Shown here: piece after piece, positions 53,925 to 63,776 of the stretch | How positions within the stretch are numbered: position 1 is the stretch's first letter | Layout: each line of letters begins with the position of its first letter | NCBI RefSeq assembly: GCF_902506145.1 | Contig: NZ_LR733519.1 | Location: forward strand, 1,958,314 to 2,022,313 | Reading direction: 5' to 3' | Source: Burkholderia sp. 8Y | GTDB lineage: Bacteria > Pseudomonadota > Gammaproteobacteria > Burkholderiales > Burkholderiaceae | Length of the DNA stretch: 64,000 bases | Position numbers and translations under genes: made by a program | The notes under the pieces: generated by a model | Told to the model about the DNA's origin: nothing | Databases searched by the model: none | The model's input: the letters and a program-made list of their open reading frames with translations, nothing else

Positions 53925-54617
53925 ATGAACGAGCGTAAGTCGCCCGGCCTGGCCGACCGCATCTACAGCGACATTCTCAACAGCATCATCGAAGGCGAGT
54001 TCAAGGAAGGCGACCGGCTCATGACCGAGCACGCCCTCGCGGACCGCTTCGCCACCTCGCGGCCGACCGTGCGCGAAGCTCTCGCACGTCTGCGCGCCGA
54101 CGGCATCATCGTGACGCGACGCGGTTCCGGCACGACGGTCGGTCGTCGTCCCGATCCGGACGTGCGGCGGTTCGCACCGCTCGAAACGCTTTCGGATATC
54201 CGGCGCTGCTACGAATTCCGTATCGTCTCGGAAGCGGGCGCGGCTGAATTGGCAGCGCAGAAGGCCGACGACGACGATCTTCGCGCCATCCAGCAAGCCT
54301 GGGAACAACTGGAGCGTGTGGTCGAAGCGCAGCAGGGCATCGGCGCGAGCGACGACTTCGCGTTCCATCTCGCGGTGGCGCGCGCCTCGAAGAACCAGTT
54401 CTTCATCACCGTGATGTCGTTCATCGAGGAGCAGGTCGTCTTCAGCATGAACCTGTCGCGTAATCTCTCGCTCGTGAAGACGCTCGAACGGCAGCGGCTC
54501 GTGCAGCGCGAACATCTGGAGGTTCTCGAAGCCATCCGCGCTCGGGATTCGGCGCGCGCCGGACAGGCCATGCGCGCGCATCTCGCGGGGGCGCTGGAGC
54601 GCATGTTCGGCAATTAG
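53925..54617 (+). CDS. GntR-family (FadR subfamily) transcriptional regulator
   Basis: A 230-residue regulator. An N-terminal winged helix (LADRIYSDILNSIIEGEFKE, then RFATSRPTVREALARLRADG) is joined to a helical FCD ligand-binding domain (FAFHLAVARASKNQFFIT). FCD proteins bind small organic acids through a metal. It lies between the BKACE gene and the DHDPS-like gene, and a matching operator candidate lies just downstream at 54681-54691, so it probably represses the next gene and perhaps the transporter operon. Confidence 0.92.
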   Translation: MNERKSPGLADRIYSDILNSIIEGEFKEGDRLMTEHALADRFATSRPTVREALARLRADGIIVTRRGSGTTVGRRPDPDVRRFAPLETLSDIRRCYEFRIVSEAGAAELAAQKADDDDLRAIQQAWEQLERVVEAQQGIGASDDFAFHLAVARASKNQFFITVMSFIEEQVVFSMNLSRNLSLVKTLERQRLVQREHLEVLEAIRARDSARAGQAMRAHLAGALERMFGN

Positions 54618-54680
54618 ATGTCATACGACCGCTCAGACGCGCTCGGGGAAACGCTCGGTTAACAAAGCGATCTGGCGAAG

Positions 54681-54691
54681 TTGTTTGACAA
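54681..54691. promoter_or_regulatory. Candidate GntR/FadR-type operator
   Basis: TTGTTTGACAA fits the GntR-FCD half-site pattern TNGTNNNACNA exactly. It overlaps the -35 box of the promoter proposed at 54685-54713, where a bound repressor would block RNA polymerase. Assignment to the adjacent GntR protein is inferred. Confidence 0.6.
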
Positions 54692-54713
54692 CCTTCGGTC
54701 GCCTTGCTAGCTT
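54685..54713 (+). promoter_or_regulatory. Sigma-70 promoter of the DHDPS-like gene
   Basis: TTGACA (54685-54690), a 17-base spacer and TAGCTT (54708-54713) lie 35 bases before the start codon. The -35 box is consensus and overlaps the operator-like palindrome. Confidence 0.6.
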
Positions 54714-54748
54714 CAACGCACACTCTGCCCCACGCGAAGCGAGGCGTC

Positions 54749-55684
54749 ATGAAGGTCGACCCGATCACCATCACCGAATTCTCCCAGAGCGTCATGGCCG
54801 TGCCGCCCCTTGCGCGGCGAGCCGATTACTCGCTCGACGACGCGCAGAACCGCGCGCTCGTCACTCATATCGAAGCCGGCGGCGTGCGAACCGTGCTCTA
54901 TGGCGGTAACGCGAATCTCTATCACGTCGCGGTCAGCGAATACCGCGAGCTGCTTGACATGCTGGCCGAAATCGCCGGCGCGCAGACTCGCGTGATTCCG
55001 TCGATCGGGCCAGACTACGGGAAAATGCTCGATCAGGCGCGCATTCTCGTGCAGACCGATTACCGCACCGCGATGATCCTGCCGCTCGCGGGCTTCACGA
55101 CGCCGGACGGCGTGGCGACCGGCCTCAGGCGCCTGACCGATATCGCCGGCATGCCGTTCACGCTTTATATCAAGAGCGAGGACTATCTCGACGTCGATAC
55201 GCTCGCGGCGCTCGTCGGGGACGGGACGCTGCTCGCTGTCAAGTATGCGATCGTGCGCCCCGATCCGTCCGACGATCCTTTCCTGCGGCGGCTTCTCGAA
55301 AGCGTGCCGGCAGCGCAGGTGATATCGGGCATGGGCGAGCGGCCCGCGCTCGTCCACACGCGCGACTTCGGGCTCGCGGCATGGACCACCGGCTCAGGCT
55401 GCATCGCGCCGCACGCCGTGATGGCGCTGCTGCACGCAGCCAAGTCCGGCAATGCCGAGGAAGCGCAGCGTCTTTACGACCGCGTTCTTCCGCTCGAAAC
55501 TTTGCGCGACGAGATCTCGCTGATTCGCGTGTTGCACGACGCGGTCACGCTCTGCGGCATCGCGGACATGGGTCCGATCCTGCCGCTCCTGTCCGCCACG
55601 CCCGAACTTGCGTTGCCCTCGGTCGAGCGGGAAGCGCGGACGCTGCTCACATTCGACCGCTCGCTGGCGGGAAACGCCGGGTAA
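54749..55684 (+). CDS. Dihydrodipicolinate-synthase-family aldolase/lyase
   Basis: A 311-residue TIM-barrel enzyme of the DapA/NAL superfamily. The Schiff-base Lys is in LLAVKYAIVR (Lys165), and Tyr140 in FTLYIKS matches the catalytic Tyr 25 residues before it. The nucleotide or carboxylate-binding loop near residues 50-60 is GGNANLYH instead of the usual GTTGE. It is therefore not housekeeping DapA but a catabolic relative acting on a 2-keto sugar acid or similar. The ATG has a GAGG site. The transporter operon follows. Confidence 0.87.
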   Translation: MKVDPITITEFSQSVMAVPPLARRADYSLDDAQNRALVTHIEAGGVRTVLYGGNANLYHVAVSEYRELLDMLAEIAGAQTRVIPSIGPDYGKMLDQARILVQTDYRTAMILPLAGFTTPDGVATGLRRLTDIAGMPFTLYIKSEDYLDVDTLAALVGDGTLLAVKYAIVRPDPSDDPFLRRLLESVPAAQVISGMGERPALVHTRDFGLAAWTTGSGCIAPHAVMALLHAAKSGNAEEAQRLYDRVLPLETLRDEISLIRVLHDAVTLCGIADMGPILPLLSATPELALPSVEREARTLLTFDRSLAGNAG

Positions 55685-56026
55685 AAAGAAGTAAAACAAG
55701 TCGGGTAACGGCGCGCTCCGGGTATATCCCGACAAGTGGACGCAGCCCCGCACCGCAACGAGCAAAAGCCCTATTTCGCACGTCTGGGAAACACGGAAAG
55801 CCGTCTCCGATTTGCTTGACATACGATGATTCGGTTGGCTATTTTTCAGCTTCGTGAGCTAATAACGGACGCGAGGACGCCGACCGACAGACAAGAGACA
55901 GCGCACCGAGCACCATCAGAACGAAGCACGAACAGGCCGGCGATCGAATTCATCGACAGAACGACAGAATCGACAAGCGACCGGACCTCGTCCCAATAGT
56001 GGTTGCGAGAGAAGTGAGGAGACAAC
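55685..56026. other. Promoter and leader region of the ABC transporter operon
   Basis: About 340 bases without a gene. The promoter at 55816-55845 leaves a leader of about 175 bases before the binding-protein gene. No clear riboswitch or GntR-type site was found in it. Confidence 0.5.
55816..55845 (+). promoter_or_regulatory. Sigma-70 promoter of the ABC transporter operon
   Basis: A consensus TTGACA (55816-55821), an 18-base spacer and TATTTT (55840-55845). It lies 182 bases before the ATG of the solute-binding protein gene. Confidence 0.6.
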
Positions 56027-57199
56027 ATGGCTTTCAAGGCAGGACTGTCAGTGAAACTGGCGGCGCTGTGCGTCGCGGTGAGCGCGGCATTCGCGGCGAG
56101 CGCGGCTCACGCGGCGGACCCGGTGGCGATCAACATCGTGGACGTCGCGGGCAATCTTCAACTGACGCAGAAGGGTTTCGAAGCGTTCAAGGCCAAGTAC
56201 CCGGATCTTGTGTCCAGCATCACGTTCACCAATGCACCCGCGCCGCAATTGCCGGGCAAGATCAAGGCGATGCAGGCGGCGGGCCGCTCGGACATCGACC
56301 TCGTCGTGACGGGCACCGATGCGCTCGCCGCCGGCATCCAGCAGGGCCTCTGGGAGAAACTGCTGCCCGAACACGCCGCCGTCTTCCCCGGCGTGCTGGA
56401 CAAATACGCGCCCGGTCCGCGCAAGATGCAGGACTTAGCGCAGGGCTATGGTCTCGAAGTGACGTACATGCCCGCCGGCCCGCTGCTCGAATACAACCCG
56501 GCCAAGGTCAGCGATCCGCCGAAGACGCCGGAGCAGTTGCTCGCCTGGTGCAAGGCGCATCCGAACAAGCTGATCTATGCCCGCCCGGCCAATTCCGGTC
56601 CGGGCCGCACGTTCCTGATGGGCCTGCCGTACGTGCTCGGCGACAAGAACCCGATGGACCCGGTCAACGGCTGGGACAAAACGTGGGCGTTCCTCAAGCA
56701 GCTCAACGACTGCATCCCTTACTACCCGGGCGGCACGTCGGCCGTGATGAAGGAACTCGGCGAAGGCACGCGTGATATGACCGTGACCGTGACCGGCTGG
56801 GACATCAATCCGCGTGCGCTCGGCATCGTCCCGGCGGACTTCAAGGTTCAGGCGTTCGACAACATGACGTGGGTGAACGACGCTCACTACATGGTCATCC
56901 CGAAGGGCGTGCCGAAAGAAAAGCTCGACGTGCTCTACAAGCTGATGAACTTCATGCTGGAGCCGGCGCAACAGGCGTTGACCTACGACGACGGCTATTT
57001 CTATCCCGGCCCCGCGGTCAAGGACGTGCCGCTCTCGGCCGCGCCCGCGAAGAGCCAGGAAGTGATCCAGAAGTTCGGCCGTCCGGAGTACGCGAAGCTG
57101 CTGGCCGACCGGCCGCACGTCGTGCCGTTGAATGCGCAGGCGATGGTCGCCGCGTTCCAGAAATGGGACCGCGAAATCGGCGCGCAGAAGACGAAGTAA
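56027..57199 (+). CDS. Periplasmic solute-binding protein of an ABC importer
   Basis: A 390-residue exported protein. The signal peptide (about residues 1-29, ending AAHA before ADP) precedes a two-lobe family 1 binding protein: INIVDVAGNLQLTQKGFEAF, then ARPANSGPGRTFLMGLPYVL and TGWDINPRALGIVP. It resembles iron/polyamine/phosphonate-type binding proteins rather than classical sugar ones. It is the first gene of a five-gene operon with ATPase, two permeases and an epimerase-like enzyme. The ligand is unknown. Confidence 0.9.
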   Translation: MAFKAGLSVKLAALCVAVSAAFAASAAHAADPVAINIVDVAGNLQLTQKGFEAFKAKYPDLVSSITFTNAPAPQLPGKIKAMQAAGRSDIDLVVTGTDALAAGIQQGLWEKLLPEHAAVFPGVLDKYAPGPRKMQDLAQGYGLEVTYMPAGPLLEYNPAKVSDPPKTPEQLLAWCKAHPNKLIYARPANSGPGRTFLMGLPYVLGDKNPMDPVNGWDKTWAFLKQLNDCIPYYPGGTSAVMKELGEGTRDMTVTVTGWDINPRALGIVPADFKVQAFDNMTWVNDAHYMVIPKGVPKEKLDVLYKLMNFMLEPAQQALTYDDGYFYPGPAVKDVPLSAAPAKSQEVIQKFGRPEYAKLLADRPHVVPLNAQAMVAAFQKWDREIGAQKTK

Positions 57200-57274
57200 G
57201 CACATCGCACTCGCAGGGCTATCGGCGGCGGCGCTCCTTCCGGGGCGTCGCCGCTCGCGCAACAGGAAATCGCC

Positions 57275-58347
<1,073 letters not shown>

Positions 58348-58351
<4 letters not shown>

Positions 58352-59208
58352 TCGCGCTTCCCGCGCAGCGCGACCCGAAGGGCTGGCTCGTCGCGCCGGC
58401 GCTCGTCTTCATCATCGCGCTCTTTATCTACCCGTTCGCTTACGGGCTCATGCTGTCGTTCAATCCGATGAACGGCGGCGCATGGGCGAATTACGTGACG
58501 TTCTTCACCGATACGTCGATGTGGCCGACGATCATCGTCACGCTGAAGCTCGCCGTGCCCGCGACGATCATCAACGTCGGCATTTCGGTGCCGGTCGCGT
58601 TCGCGTTGCGGCGCTCGTCGCCGTATCAGAAGTTCGCGACCACCTTGCTCGTCATTCCGGTGACGCTCGGCACGGTGCTGATCGCCGACGGCATGCTCAC
58701 GTACTTCAGCCCGAACGGCTGGTTTCCGCAGGCAGTTCAGGCGCTGCATCTGTATGGCGATGAAGTGCGGCTCACGCATAACTACTGGGGCGTGCTCATT
58801 TCGCTGATCGTGTCGGGCTTTCCGTTCGCGTTCCTGCTGACGCTTTCGTATGTGACGGGTATCGACCCGACGCTCGCGCGTGCCGCCGCCACGCTTGGCG
58901 CGAGTCCGTGGCAGCAGTTCCGCCAGATCTATCTGCCGCTCCTGCTGCCCGGCCTCACGATGACCGCGTGTCTTTCGTTCGTGCAGGCGTTCTCGGTGTT
59001 TCCGTCGGCGGTCCTGCTCGGCGCGCCGGCGGGCCCCACGCGCGTCATTTCGATTGCCGCGTCCGAAGCCGCGTTCGAAAGCTACGACTATTCGCTGGCG
59101 TCGACCATCGCCATCGTCATGGGCTTCGTGCAATTGCTCGTGGTGGGCGGCATGCTCGGCGCGCGCCGCTTCTTCTACACCGGCCCGGTGAGCGGAGGGA
59201 AGGGATAA
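58348..59208 (+). CDS. ABC transporter permease, subunit 1
   Basis: A 286-residue inner-membrane permease with about six segments (APALVFIIALFIYPFAYGLM at the first). The cytoplasmic EAA loop that contacts the ATPase is RAAATLGASPWQQFRQIYLP. It starts inside the ATPase stop codon (ATGA) and ends at TAATG, overlapping subunit 2. The family (PotB/FbpB-like) fits polyamine, iron or phosphonate uptake. Confidence 0.92.
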
Positions 59209-60116
59209 TGGCAACCGACAACCGCGCGGCGCCCGCCTGGCAGGCGCCCGCGCCGACTCAACGCTCCGGCAAGAACATGAAACAGCAAGCGAGCCTGCGC
59301 GACAGGGTGTGGAAGACGTTCGTCTGGGTCACGATGGGCTTCTTTCTCCTCAACGTCCTTCTTCTGATCGCGACGGTCGCGGTGAATTCCGTCGCGACGC
59401 GCTGGTTCGGCACGCTTCTGCCGCAGGGGTTCACGCTGCACTGGTACGCGCAGGCGTGGAGCGACTTCCAGTTGTCGAGCGTGCTGCTCGTGACGCTGGA
59501 AGTGGTGGGCGCGGTGGTGCTGCTGTCGATCGTGCTCGGCGTGCCTGCCGCGTATGCGCTCGCCCGCGTGCAGTTTCCCGGCAAACGCTTCGCGATGCTC
59601 GTGTTCCTGCTGCCGCTGATGGTTCCACCCGTCACCTACGGCATCCCGATGGCGACGGTCATGTACAAGTTCCATCTCGCGGGCACGCTGACCGGCGTGA
59701 TTCTCGCGAATCTGGTGCCTGCGCTGCCGTTCGTGATTCTGGTGATGACGCCGTTCATCGAGCAGATCGATCCGAATCTGGAATCCGCCGCGCGCATTTT
59801 CGGCGCGAACACGGTGCGCTACTTCCGCTACGTGCTGTTGCCGCTGCTCGTGCCGGGCATGCTCGCGGCGGGGCTGCTGGTGCTGGTGCGGACCATCGGC
59901 ATGTTCGAGCTGACGTTCTTCACCGCCGGGCCGACGACACAGACGCTCGTCGTCGCGCTGTATTACGCGGTGTTTTCGACGGGCGTGCGCGCGCCGCAAT
60001 CCATCGACGCCATGGCGATGATCTACATGGCCATCACGCTCGTCTGGGTGCTGATCGCGCTGCAATTCGTGAGTCCGACGCAACTCGTCTCGCGCGTGAA
60101 AGAGCAGCGGCAATGA
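59208..60116 (+). CDS. ABC transporter permease, subunit 2
   Basis: A 302-residue PotC-like permease. A polar, Ala/Gln/Pro-rich N-terminal tail of about 35 residues precedes the first membrane segment (FVWVTMGFFLLNVLLLIATV). The EAA loop reads ESAARIFGANTVRYFRYVLL. It starts at TAATG overlapping subunit 1 and ends overlapping the epimerase-like gene (ATGA). The long N-terminal tail is unusual for the family. Confidence 0.92.
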   Translation: MATDNRAAPAWQAPAPTQRSGKNMKQQASLRDRVWKTFVWVTMGFFLLNVLLLIATVAVNSVATRWFGTLLPQGFTLHWYAQAWSDFQLSSVLLVTLEVVGAVVLLSIVLGVPAAYALARVQFPGKRFAMLVFLLPLMVPPVTYGIPMATVMYKFHLAGTLTGVILANLVPALPFVILVMTPFIEQIDPNLESAARIFGANTVRYFRYVLLPLLVPGMLAAGLLVLVRTIGMFELTFFTAGPTTQTLVVALYYAVFSTGVRAPQSIDAMAMIYMAITLVWVLIALQFVSPTQLVSRVKEQRQ

Positions 60117-61027
60117 CGTCGCCGAAGCCGATGCGCCCGGTCGTCGAGTTGCGCGCCGAGCCGCGCCTTCGTGTGGCGAGCGGGCCGCATGTGCTGGAAT
60201 TGGCGCCGGCCGCTGGCGGGCGCATCACGCGCTTGGCGACGCATGACGAAGCGGGCGCGCACGACTGGCTCGTGCCGATTACCGCGTCGAGCTGGCCGTG
60301 CGACGCGTGGCCGAAGGGCGGCAGCTATCCGCTGGTGCCGTTCTCCAACCGCGTGCGCGATGCGCAGTTTCCCGCGCCCAGCGGCGAGCGCGTTCAACTG
60401 GCGACGTTTCCCGGCATGGCGCACGCGCTGCACGGCTTCGGCCAGTACGCGGCATGGAGCGTCGAGCGGCACGATGCCGATTGCATCGAACTGCGTTACA
60501 CGCATCGGGAAGGCGAGCACGGCTGGCCGTGGGCGTTCGAAGCGATCCAGACGATTCACGCGACCGCCGAAGGCGCGCGCCTGTCCATGCGCGTCGTCAA
60601 CCGTTCGCCGCGTCCGATGCCGGCGGGCTTCGGTTTTCATCCGTACTTCGCGGCGCACGAAGCGCAACTCGATGCCGCGACGCTCTGGCGTCACGAAGCC
60701 GAGATCGCGCTGGGACCGTCGGACGAGCAACCGCCGCGCCGTCACACGAGGGAGCGCGACGGCTATACGCGCTATCTCAGCGGCTGGGACGGCCGCGCAA
60801 CGCTTCTCTATGCCGATGGCCGCACGCTCGCGCTCGAAGCGGACGGCGCGCTGCGGCATCTGGTCGTGCATTGCCCGGCGGGCGGCGCGTATCTGTGCGT
60901 GGAGCCGGTCTCGCACGTCAGCGACGGCTTTAATCTCGATGCGCAAGGTATCGACGGAACGGGCGTCATCGTGATCGCGCCGGGAAGCGAAGTGGCCGCG
61001 TCAGTCGTCATGACGCCGGGGCGCTGA
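60113..61027 (+). CDS. Aldose 1-epimerase-family protein
   Basis: A 304-residue galactose-mutarotase-fold enzyme. Substrate-site residues are visible: an Arg-containing loop FSNRVRDAQFPAP, the conserved His in GMAHALHGFGQ and in GFGFHPYFAA, and a C-terminal Glu in LCVEPVSH. The gene is translationally coupled to the transporter permease (ATGA), so the imported solute is probably an aldose or a compound yielding one, despite the non-sugar-like binding protein. Substrate identity is open. Confidence 0.9.
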   Translation: MTSPKPMRPVVELRAEPRLRVASGPHVLELAPAAGGRITRLATHDEAGAHDWLVPITASSWPCDAWPKGGSYPLVPFSNRVRDAQFPAPSGERVQLATFPGMAHALHGFGQYAAWSVERHDADCIELRYTHREGEHGWPWAFEAIQTIHATAEGARLSMRVVNRSPRPMPAGFGFHPYFAAHEAQLDAATLWRHEAEIALGPSDEQPPRRHTRERDGYTRYLSGWDGRATLLYADGRTLALEADGALRHLVVHCPAGGAYLCVEPVSHVSDGFNLDAQGIDGTGVIVIAPGSEVAASVVMTPGR

Positions 61028-61040
61028 ACCGCGCCGCCAT

Positions 61041-61493
61041 TCAGCGCGCGAGCGGGGCGGTAAAGAACGCATCCACCAGATCGACGATGCGCCACGTCGA
61101 ACACGGACGCCTGCAATGCGCGTCGAATCCCGCGTCCTTGAGCTTTTGCACGGGGTCGGCGGGCCACACGTTGCTCATCGCGACGAAGAGACGCCCCGTG
61201 ACATCCGCGTCCATGCGCAGCGTGCGGATGAAGACATAGCCGGGATCGCTGTCGAGGGCCGTGTCGAGCACGAGCGCCTGCGGCTGCCAGCCATGCAGCA
61301 GCGCCCGAACCGACTTCAGCTCCTGCGAATGGATCACCTGCAAGCCCTTCAGCCGAAGCTGCACGGCAAGCGATTCGGCGATCGATTTGTCCTTGTGCGC
61401 GATCAGCACGCGCCGCGCGGCATCGCCCGGACACGCGCGCTTGATGCGCCACAGCGCGAACTCGGTCTCGTCGTCGGATAGGCGGGCTGGCAT
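61041..61493 (-). CDS. Degenerate receiver-domain protein
   Basis: A 150-residue protein that is mostly a receiver domain: RVLIAHKDKSIAESLAVQLR, with the phospho-acceptor region ALVLDTALDSDPG (Asp77). The acidic pair is reduced to Lys34-Asp35 and the conserved Lys near the end is replaced by Arg (HCRRP), so signalling by phosphorylation is doubtful. The N-terminal 25 residues are polar. The ATG at 61493 has an AGGAGA site. It is divergent from the NarL-type regulator at 61689 and could be a pseudoreceiver partner. Confidence 0.75.
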   Translation of the reverse strand: MPARLSDDETEFALWRIKRACPGDAARRVLIAHKDKSIAESLAVQLRLKGLQVIHSQELKSVRALLHGWQPQALVLDTALDSDPGYVFIRTLRMDADVTGRLFVAMSNVWPADPVQKLKDAGFDAHCRRPCSTWRIVDLVDAFFTAPLAR

Positions 61494-61688
61494 CGCGTTC
61501 TCCTGTTCCGTTCGTGCCGCAAGTTGATTCGAGTGCAATCAGTGTCGGCCAGCCGTGCGCTTCGCTAAACCCGGCACGGGCGGGGAAGGGCGGCGATTCT
61601 GGGAGACTGCCGAATGTATCCCTGCGAATGGAGGGGTTCGAACGCTCACCTGCGCGCGTAATATCGAAAGCGTTCTCGGGGACTTGCA

Positions 61689-62384
61689 ATGGAAAACGGA
61701 TATTTCAAAACAGTATTGCTGGTAGAGGACGAAGGGCTCACTCGCAGCGCGATGAAGACGCTGATCCTGGCGAACGAGCCCTTGCTCGAGATCGACGAAG
61801 CCGATGGATTCGAGCAGGCGAAGGCGAAGCTCTCGGCAAATACGTACGATCTGATGTTTCTCGACTATCACTTGCGCGGCCCGGCCACCGGCATGGACCT
61901 GCTCAACTGGATACGCGAGGCGGAGCGCGAGGTTCAGACCATCATGCTGTCCGCTCAGGATGACCGCGATACCGTGCTGGAGTGCATTCGCAACGGGGCG
62001 TGCGGCTTCATCTCGAAGGGCAGCGAACAGGGCGCGGGCGTGTTCCGCGAAGCCCTGAAGACCATTCTCAATGGGCGCGTCTATCTGCCCAACACGGTGC
62101 TCGGCAAGGGCGGCCACAGCCCCAAGCCCGTTTCGACGCATGCGGGCGTGACCATCGAATCGCTGGAACTTCCGCCGCGTCTCACGGAAACGCTGCGCTA
62201 TCTCCTGCAAGGGCTGTCGAACAAGGCCATCGCGCGCAAGATGAACATCAGCGAGAACACGGCCAAGGAATATTCGAGCGACCTGCTCGCGCGCTTTCAC
62301 GTCACGCGGCGAACCTTCCTGATCGTGGAAATGGCCCGGCGCGGTATAGAAATGCCGATGGGCAACACGTCGTCGGCTTCGTAA
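61689..62384 (+). CDS. NarL/FixJ-family response regulator
   Basis: A 231-residue regulator. The receiver domain has acidic EDE (residues 13-15), phosphoacceptor Asp58 in LMFLDYHLRG and Lys in FISKGSE. The LuxR-type helix-turn-helix is at the C-terminus (RLTETLRYLLQGLSNKAIAR, KMNISENTAKEYSSDLLARF). No sensor kinase is adjacent, so it is an orphan in this window. The degenerate receiver protein lies divergently upstream. Confidence 0.93.
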   Translation: MENGYFKTVLLVEDEGLTRSAMKTLILANEPLLEIDEADGFEQAKAKLSANTYDLMFLDYHLRGPATGMDLLNWIREAEREVQTIMLSAQDDRDTVLECIRNGACGFISKGSEQGAGVFREALKTILNGRVYLPNTVLGKGGHSPKPVSTHAGVTIESLELPPRLTETLRYLLQGLSNKAIARKMNISENTAKEYSSDLLARFHVTRRTFLIVEMARRGIEMPMGNTSSAS

Positions 62385-62531
62385 GCGGTTCTTCAGGCAG
62401 CGCGGCGCCCGAGGCGGCGTCGTGCGGCCACTGCGTCCCCGTTTCTCAAAACTCCGAGGATTCGCGCCGGAATGGTAAGGTAGAGCCCGGTTTATTTTGA
62501 GATGGGAAACGCGCAGGTGAACAGCAGGTCG

Positions 62532-63074
62532 ATGATCCACAGTTTGAAAGGCGCCGGCACGGCATTCGCGTTTGCAACGGCGCTCGCCATGGCCGCGTGT
62601 GCGCCACTTCCTGACCAGCAAAAGAACGCCGATGCGGCGGCGGCTGCATCGGCGGCGCAGGCCGCGCAGGCGGCTTCCGCCGCGGCAGCGGCCAAGGCAG
62701 CCGCGGCTGCTTCGGGGCCGACGGAACAGCGGATCGCGGTCGGCGGGGCAAGCGGCTATCACGTGACCGTCAAGACGACGCCGCCCGCGCAGGTTTGCGA
62801 CAACACCGCCTTCGCGGACGGCGTGCGCTACGGCTATGCGCTGACGTGGAACCGGCTCGTCGGCGAAGCGATCCGCGAAAACGGCGGCAAGCCGGTCAAA
62901 GGCAAGCTCGGCAAGTTCGACCCGTCCGCCATCCACTCGGAAGACGACCAGTACAAGATCCAGTGGAACGGCAAGGAGCGCACGAACGCCTGCGCGTCGG
63001 ACGGCTATCTGATCGGGCGCATCGTCGGCACGCATTTGGCGGGTGTCGACATGCGCAACGGCAAGCCGTCGTAA
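62532..63074 (+). CDS. Lipoprotein with Ala-rich tract, unknown function
   Basis: A 180-residue exported lipoprotein. The signal ends in the lipobox LAMAAC. Then comes an Ala-dominated helical tract (residues about 32-62: QKNADAAAAASAAQAAQAAS and more), likely a linker or coiled coil. The globular C-terminal domain contains VCDNTAFADGVRYGYALTWN and KIQWNGKERTNACASDGYLI with two Cys that may form a disulfide. No family is recognised. Starts at 62502 or 62517 are alternatives. It is convergent with another small lipoprotein gene. Confidence 0.75.
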   Translation: MIHSLKGAGTAFAFATALAMAACAPLPDQQKNADAAAAASAAQAAQAASAAAAAKAAAAASGPTEQRIAVGGASGYHVTVKTTPPAQVCDNTAFADGVRYGYALTWNRLVGEAIRENGGKPVKGKLGKFDPSAIHSEDDQYKIQWNGKERTNACASDGYLIGRIVGTHLAGVDMRNGKPS

Positions 63075-63090
63075 GGTCGCGGGCGCGCGT

Positions 63091-63441
63091 TCAGTCGCAG
63101 GCGTGGGCTGCGGCGACGTAGCGGCTGCCCGCCGCGCTGTCGCCGTAGATCGTGTAGCCGGTGCCGTACGCCGCCGGCTGCGCGACGACCAACACAGTCG
63201 ACGAACCGCCCTGTCCCGGAATCGAAACCGCCTGCGAATCCGCGCCGAGACCATATTCCCGCACGCGCGGCCCGATGGGCGTCCACTTGCCCTTGACGCA
63301 CTTGATGAACTCGAACGTCGTCAGCGTCGACGTGCCGGAGCCGATCGGCACGGTCTTCAGAAGCGCGTCGTCGGTGCTCGCGCAAGCCGTGAGCGCCAGT
63401 GCAAAACAGACTGCCAACGCATTTGTGACACTTTTTCTCAT
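63091..63441 (-). CDS. Small lipoprotein, unknown function
   Basis: A 116-residue exported lipoprotein: signal NALAVCFALALTAC with a lipobox, then a compact domain (FEFIKCVKGKWTPIGPRVRE, YGTGYTIYGDSAAGSRYVAA). It contains several cysteines. I do not recognise it. It is convergent with the Ala-rich lipoprotein gene (16 bases between stops), so the two may share a 3-prime region. Confidence 0.7.
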   Translation of the reverse strand: MRKSVTNALAVCFALALTACASTDDALLKTVPIGSGTSTLTTFEFIKCVKGKWTPIGPRVREYGLGADSQAVSIPGQGGSSTVLVVAQPAAYGTGYTIYGDSAAGSRYVAAAHACD

Positions 63442-63776
63442 ATTTCCGATGCCCTTGGTGGTGGTATCCGCTTAGTCTTCTCGCCGATGATGCGCGGCGC
63501 ACTTGCTTTGAAGCAGCCATCGCTCCCGGCGAAACCGGTCTGGAAGGGCGAGTCTGCCTGAAGCGCGACAGTCGCGCTCCCGAATAACGGTCAAGTCGGG
63601 TCAACCGTAGCCGTTATACAGGCGTTTCTTGCACGGAAACCTTATGAATGGCGAGCCGCCGGCGAAAACCGGCGCCGCGCGCCCACTGTGCATCATGCGC
63701 CACCCCCGATAACAACGATTCGCGCCGCAGCCGGCAGTTTCATCGCCCACGCGGCGCGAGCAAGTTCAGAAAACGC

